Positions 24,429-27,681 of a stretch of DNA of 27,681 nt are shown here, piece after piece (the first letter of the stretch is position 1; the number at the start of each line of letters is the position of its first letter). Under the pieces are notes generated by a model that was given only the letters and a program-made list of their open reading frames with translations, had not been told where the DNA came from and searched no databases. The stretch covers positions 1 through 27,681 of the forward strand of contig JAUVJM010000005.1 in assembly GCA_030596585.1 (NCBI GenBank), read 5' to 3'. The position numbers and the translations under genes were made by a program. Source of the stretch: a bacterium (GTDB lineage Bacteria > NPL-UPA2 > JAUVJM01).

Positions 24429-25300
24429 TTTTTTCTGAACTCAGAGGGAGACATGCCAACGGTCTTATGGAATGTCCGAATGAAATAACTGAGATCGTTG
24501 AACCCAACCTCGTAACAGATATCAGTTATAGAATCGGTTGTATGAATCAGCATCTGAGAAGCTCTTCTGATGCGGATTCCCGTAATATATTCGATCATTG
24601 TCAGACCGGTCAATTTCCTGAAAACCCGGCAAAGGTACTCGGACTGCAAACAGCCGCATCTGGCAAGGTCGGACAGTTTTATATCTTCTTTATAATGATG
24701 TTCAATGTAAGCTATTACTTCATCCACTGCCTTTTTTTTGGAATCGATCTCTCCAGGCTTCAGGCTCTTCTGAGAAAATCCATAATACAGCCTGCTAATA
24801 GTCAGGAAAAACTGCAGCAGGAGAGATTCAACCATAATTTTGTATCCGCAGTTTCGGCTCTCAAGTTCTGCCTTCATTTTTTCCAGCGTATTCTCTATTT
24901 CGCATGCGAATTCTCTCTCCACATGCAAATGCTGGGAGAATTCTGTCTCTTCCCTGAAAATAGGCTCTACATAAAAGAATTCACAAAATCCTGGAATGTC
25001 CCTGAGAACTTTCAGATTTCTCTTCAGCATATGCGGTCCTATAAGAATGTAGTATATCTCCAAATTGTTCGTGTTTGTATAATAGTGAGATTCATAGCTG
25101 TTAATGACAAACATGTCGCCAACCAATACCTCGTACTTATTTTTGGTCCCGACATGATGGGTACCATTGCCTTTTGCCACGTATGCTATCTCGGTAAAGT
25201 CGTGCGCATGCATCCCTGTTCTTGGGCTAAATTCTTCACAAGCATGAACGTACACCTCAAAACCATCCTTGAAATAGGGTTTCCCCGAAATAGTATCCAT
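24419..25300 (-). CDS. AraC-family transcriptional regulator with cupin sensor domain
   Basis: The 293-residue protein has an N-terminal cupin-like ligand domain with MHAHDFTEIAYV (His31, His33) and LVGDMFVINSYESHYY. The C-terminal AraC/XylS DNA-binding domain (about 190-293) has a first helix-turn-helix at 207-228 (LSDLARCGCLQSEYLCRVF) and a second at 256-278 ending in GFNDLSYFIRTFHKTVGMSP, the family signature. It is flanked on one side by the isomerase operon and on the other by a divergent dehydrogenase gene, and matching boxes lie before both. A sugar-like inducer is likely. One box overlaps a possible araC -35 (TTGACT), which would allow autoregulation. Confidence 0.92.
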   Translation of the reverse strand: MDTISGKPYFKDGFEVYVHACEEFSPRTGMHAHDFTEIAYVAKGNGTHHVGTKNKYEVLVGDMFVINSYESHYYTNTNNLEIYYILIGPHMLKRNLKVLRDIPGFCEFFYVEPIFREETEFSQHLHVEREFACEIENTLEKMKAELESRNCGYKIMVESLLLQFFLTISRLYYGFSQKSLKPGEIDSKKKAVDEVIAYIEHHYKEDIKLSDLARCGCLQSEYLCRVFRKLTGLTMIEYITGIRIRRASQMLIHTTDSITDICYEVGFNDLSYFIRTFHKTVGMSPSEFRKKSK

Positions 25301-25361
25301 TGTTCTTTATTCTATCAGCACAGGATGCCCGATTGCAAATAGATTTTTGTGTCTAAAAAAA

Positions 25362-25404
25362 GTCAAAATAGTTATAGCATTTACATATCTGTTTCAGGTA
25401 TAAT
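25362..25404 (+). promoter_or_regulatory. Predicted AraC-regulated promoter of the dehydrogenase-isomerase pair
   Basis: GTCAAAATAGTTA (25362-25374) is followed after 24 bp by a perfect TATAAT (25399-25404). From the box to the -10, this sequence matches 24407-24364 (minus strand) at 35 of 44 positions, and all nine differences are transitions. Only one box is clear here; no second copy 21 bp upstream is recognised. Confidence 0.65.
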
Positions 25405-25481
25405 TTTGTGGATATTTGCTGAACCGTGAGTCAAGTTGATTTTTTACAAAGACGGTGTGATGTCTAAATGGGAGTGTGGTT

Positions 25482-26549
25482 ATGAAACCCGTAAAACTCG
25501 GTGTTGTCGGATGTGGTGTCGTCGGTGCGATTCACATTAAGAATGCGGTAGAATCTGATTTAATCAATGTAGTAGCTGTGGCTGACCAGGTTGAAGAAAA
25601 GGCTCGCGAGGCTGCTCAGGAATTTGGCATTAAAAAAGTTTATTCCAGTGGAAAACTGCTCATGGAAGATCCGGATGTGGAAGCAGTCGTGCTGGCACTT
25701 CCAACCGGTATTCGGGCAGCTCTTGCCATACATGCTTTCAGCCGCGGCAAACATGTTTTGCTTGAAAAACCAGCAGCAATGAATGTCAATGAGCTCAAGC
25801 AGATAGCGAAGGCGCGTGGTGAACTGGTTTGTGCTTTTTGTTCCTCGCGATACAGATTCCTCGCGTCTGCAGACTTTGTGACAGATTTTATTGCCGGCGG
25901 GGCGCTGGGAAAATTGCGCGTCGTGCGCTGCCGTGTCACCTCTGCGGCGGGGCCGCCCCCCGACAAAACCCCGCCCCCCTGGCGCGTGAACAAGCGCCTA
26001 AACGGCGGCGGGATTTTAGTTAACTGGGGTCCCTATGACCTGGATTATTTATTGGGGATCACCGGCTGGTCGCTGAAGCCCAAATTGGTGCTGGCACAGA
26101 CATGGCAAATTCCTCCGCAATTGGAATGCCATGTAGCGCCCGGCTCCGATGCTGAGGAACACGTTACAGCGATGATTTCGTGTGAAGGAGACACAGTTAT
26201 TATGTTCGAACGCGGTGAATGCGTTGCAGCTCAGCCCGAGAGTGCCTGGCAGCTTATCGGCACAAAAGGTTCCCTGCAGTTGAGGATGACAAGTGAAAAG
26301 GGCAAGAAGATTATTTTCAATAATACATCAAAGGAAAAAGGCGTCTTTTCCAAAACCGTCTGGGAAGGAGAAGAAGACAGCACATGTCTTTATTCCGGTC
26401 CTTCGGAAGATTTTGCGAGAGCAATTCGTGAAAATCGCCAGCCGAAAACAGGCATTGAACAGGCTATGGTCATTCAAAACATTACCGATGCTATTTACGC
26501 ATCAGCCGAACAGAAAAGAGCAATTGAAATCAACGAAGGGGGAGAATAA
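25482..26549 (+). CDS. Gfo/Idh/MocA-family protein with altered active-site positions
   Basis: The 355-residue protein has the Rossmann motif GVVGCGVVGAIH (7-18) and the catalytic-lysine motif LLEKPAAMN (Lys96). In the second domain the usual Asp...His of the family is replaced: GGGILVNWGPYDLDYLLG has Asn and Tyr where D-x-x-x-H is expected. The cofactor site looks intact, so it may still bind NAD(P) but use different acid-base chemistry. The ATG at 25482 was chosen because GGGAG lies 7 nt upstream; an earlier GTG is open. Its stop overlaps the next ATG by one base (TAATG), so the pair is translationally coupled. Confidence 0.88.
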   Translation: MKPVKLGVVGCGVVGAIHIKNAVESDLINVVAVADQVEEKAREAAQEFGIKKVYSSGKLLMEDPDVEAVVLALPTGIRAALAIHAFSRGKHVLLEKPAAMNVNELKQIAKARGELVCAFCSSRYRFLASADFVTDFIAGGALGKLRVVRCRVTSAAGPPPDKTPPPWRVNKRLNGGGILVNWGPYDLDYLLGITGWSLKPKLVLAQTWQIPPQLECHVAPGSDAEEHVTAMISCEGDTVIMFERGECVAAQPESAWQLIGTKGSLQLRMTSEKGKKIIFNNTSKEKGVFSKTVWEGEEDSTCLYSGPSEDFARAIRENRQPKTGIEQAMVIQNITDAIYASAEQKRAIEINEGGE

Positions 26550-27343
26550 TGAAATATTCTTTTATGAGTTTTTCTTGTCCTGAACTAAATCTGGACGAGA
26601 TGCTGTCAATTGCCCAAAAATATGGATATGATGGCATTGAACCCCGCATCGGTGAAAACCACAAGCATGGAATCGAGATGGATTCATCCAAATCCTTCCG
26701 CAAAGAATGCAGGCAGAAATCAGAAGAAAGCGGTATCCAGCTCTGCTGTATTGCCACGTCGTGCCGTTACGCCGATCCTGAAATAAACAAGACAATGATT
26801 AGCGATACGCATAAAGCAATTGACCTGGCAGGTGATGTCGGCGCCCCCCGGATTCGTGTGTTTGGCGGCGCCATCCCGGAAGGGATTAACCGGGAAACGG
26901 CAATTGATCTTTTGGTTAAATCCATGCAGGATGTTGCCGGCCATGCCGCGGAAAGAGAAGTAGTCGTTTGTATGGAAACCCACGATTCATGGTGTAATCC
27001 CGAACATCTGGCTGATGTGATGAAGCGGATAAATCATCCTGCAATTGCCATCAACTGGGATATCATGCATCCGGTCCGGCAAGAGGAAGCGACAATGCAG
27101 GAAGCTTTTCAAGTGCTTAAATTATGGATCAAACACGTTCATTTTCATGACGGCGCCCCGGACGACAAACTGGTTATGGTACCGATTGGCGAGGGTTATG
27201 TTGACCACCGACAGGCAGTCGATCTGCTGAAATCCGATAAATATGACGGTTTCCTGAGCGGCGAGTGGATTAACTGGGAGCCTTACGAAACGCATTTGCC
27301 GCGTGAATTAACAGCAATGAAACGATATGAGCACGATAGGTGA
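26549..27343 (+). CDS. Sugar phosphate isomerase/epimerase-like TIM-barrel protein
   Basis: The 264-residue barrel starts at the TAATG overlap with the dehydrogenase. Likely metal ligands are Glu143 in VVCMETHDSW, Asp171 in AINWDIMH, His198 in KHVHFHDG and Glu239 in FLSGEWI. GEGYVDHRQAV is the usual loop. Length and motifs fit the AP-endonuclease-2-like isomerase family. Strict coupling to a Gfo/Idh-type protein suggests consecutive steps, with oxidation giving a keto-sugar that this enzyme isomerises or cleaves. A palindrome follows 4 nt after the stop. The substrate is unknown. Confidence 0.88.
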   Translation: MKYSFMSFSCPELNLDEMLSIAQKYGYDGIEPRIGENHKHGIEMDSSKSFRKECRQKSEESGIQLCCIATSCRYADPEINKTMISDTHKAIDLAGDVGAPRIRVFGGAIPEGINRETAIDLLVKSMQDVAGHAAEREVVVCMETHDSWCNPEHLADVMKRINHPAIAINWDIMHPVRQEEATMQEAFQVLKLWIKHVHFHDGAPDDKLVMVPIGEGYVDHRQAVDLLKSDKYDGFLSGEWINWEPYETHLPRELTAMKRYEHDR

Positions 27344-27347
27344 AAAA

Positions 27348-27367
27348 GCCCCGAAAGCTTTCGGGGC
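27348..27367 (-). terminator. 20-bp perfect palindromic hairpin, terminator for minus-strand transcripts
   Basis: GCCCCGAAAGCTTTCGGGGC is a perfect palindrome. On the minus strand it is followed by TTTTT, making an intrinsic terminator for the dehydrogenase coming from the right. On the plus strand it also closes the isomerase gene, but without a T-run. Confidence 0.7.
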
Positions 27368-27386
27368 AACTACAAAAACAGGCTAT

Positions 27387-27467
27387 TTACGCCCACCACA
27401 TCTCTCCCACCTTCTCCGTGAGGAGTATCTCCTTCAGGAAAGAAACTGCTTTGCTGAGATCCTTTGT
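27387..27467 (-). pseudogene. Possible C-terminal remnant of an isomerase-like protein
   Basis: Between in-frame stops on the minus strand, this reads TKDLSKAVSFLKEILLTEK and ends VGEMWWA before TAA (27389-27387). The DLxKAxxFLKEIL pattern resembles the last helix of the xylose-isomerase-like barrels here. It has no start and is cut off by a TAA at 27470-27468, so it is a decayed fragment or coincidence. Confidence 0.3.
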
Positions 27468-27513
27468 TTACACTCAGGATGACACGTGCGATTTCTGAAC
27501 CGTGACTCTAAAT

Positions 27514-27681
27514 TCACAGCACGTACTCTATCTGTGACCATCTCCCATCTTCAATGGATTTCTCCACTGCTTCCAGAACCATCTGGCACTTCACCCCATC
27601 CTCGAAGTCGGGACTGGGCATCTCATCCTTAGCTATAGCCTGCATGAGGTCGTATACTTCATGGATAAAAGTGTGTTCGTA
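27514..27681 (-). CDS. Gfo/Idh/MocA-family dehydrogenase (C-terminal end, runs off right edge)
   Basis: The last 55 codons are visible, reading YEHTFIHEVYDLMQAIAKDE, then MPSPDFEDGVKCQMVLEAVE, ending at TGA (27516-27514). The YEHTFI opening and the DFEDGxxCQxVLEAVEKS end are typical of the last helices of Gfo/Idh/MocA dehydrogenases, and YEHTFI also occurs in the gene at 19949. The N-terminal cofactor domain lies outside the window. It would be terminated by the hairpin at 27348. It is a third dehydrogenase next to this cluster. Confidence 0.8.
   Translation of the reverse strand, partial: YEHTFIHEVYDLMQAIAKDEMPSPDFEDGVKCQMVLEAVEKSIEDGRWSQIEYVL

Noticed and set aside
25417..27513. Similar CTGAACCGTGA strings near 25420 and 27496
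   Set aside because: Only about 16 bp with two mismatches and no shared context; chance is a sufficient explanation.

Overview
The window looks like a chromosomal stretch of an uncultivated, peptidoglycan-making bacterium. It carries a division and cell-wall (dcw) gene cluster, a dnaG-rpoD operon driven by sigma-70 type promoters, queuosine precursor genes, and a large set of Gfo/Idh/MocA dehydrogenases and TIM-barrel sugar isomerases. That gene content, and the many unrelated short repeats at gene edges, recalls Omnitrophota, Planctomycetota and related lineages. No marker settles the phylum, so this is a low-confidence guess.

Region 1 (1-7700, minus strand) is the start of a dcw cluster read right to left: mraZ, rsmH, ftsL-like, ftsI (with a C-terminal PASTA domain), murE, murF and mraY, which runs off the left edge. 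A good promoter and three 10-bp-spaced MraZ-type boxes lie before mraZ. Most junctions hold short dispersed repeats, and several repeats have become coding sequence (ends of murF and ftsL, start of ftsI, an internal 16-residue block of rsmH).

Region 2 (7700-12135) is a mixed accessory zone. It holds an SGNH hydrolase, a small protein paired with a nucleotidyltransferase, a gene remnant split by a 112-bp MITE with perfect 13-bp ends and an 8-bp target duplication, a TIM-barrel isomerase, a sorbitol-6-phosphate-dehydrogenase-like SDR and a Trm112-like zinc protein. A 132-bp sequence carrying a promoter is duplicated in front of the nucleotidyltransferase pair and the SDR.

Region 3 (12140-19800, minus strand) reads dnaG, rpoD, queE, queC, queF, then a UDP-glucuronate-type epimerase and a flippase-like membrane protein. 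A strong promoter precedes dnaG, and the que genes follow rpoD closely enough to share its transcript. QueE, QueC and QueF cover the last steps to preQ1; queD and folE are not in the window.

Region 4 (19949-27681) is a sugar-chemistry cluster around an AraC-family regulator. On the minus strand an isomerase, a DegT-type aminotransferase, a creatininase-family protein and a Gfo/Idh/MocA dehydrogenase form a likely operon. On the plus strand, divergent from araC, lie a second dehydrogenase and a second isomerase. The promoters of both arms share about 44 bp of related sequence with the same box-to--10 spacing, which suggests one regulon. A third dehydrogenase enters from the right edge. This cluster is the best candidate for an undescribed pathway, possibly using 3-keto or 3-amino sugar or cyclitol intermediates; the substrate cannot be read from the sequence.
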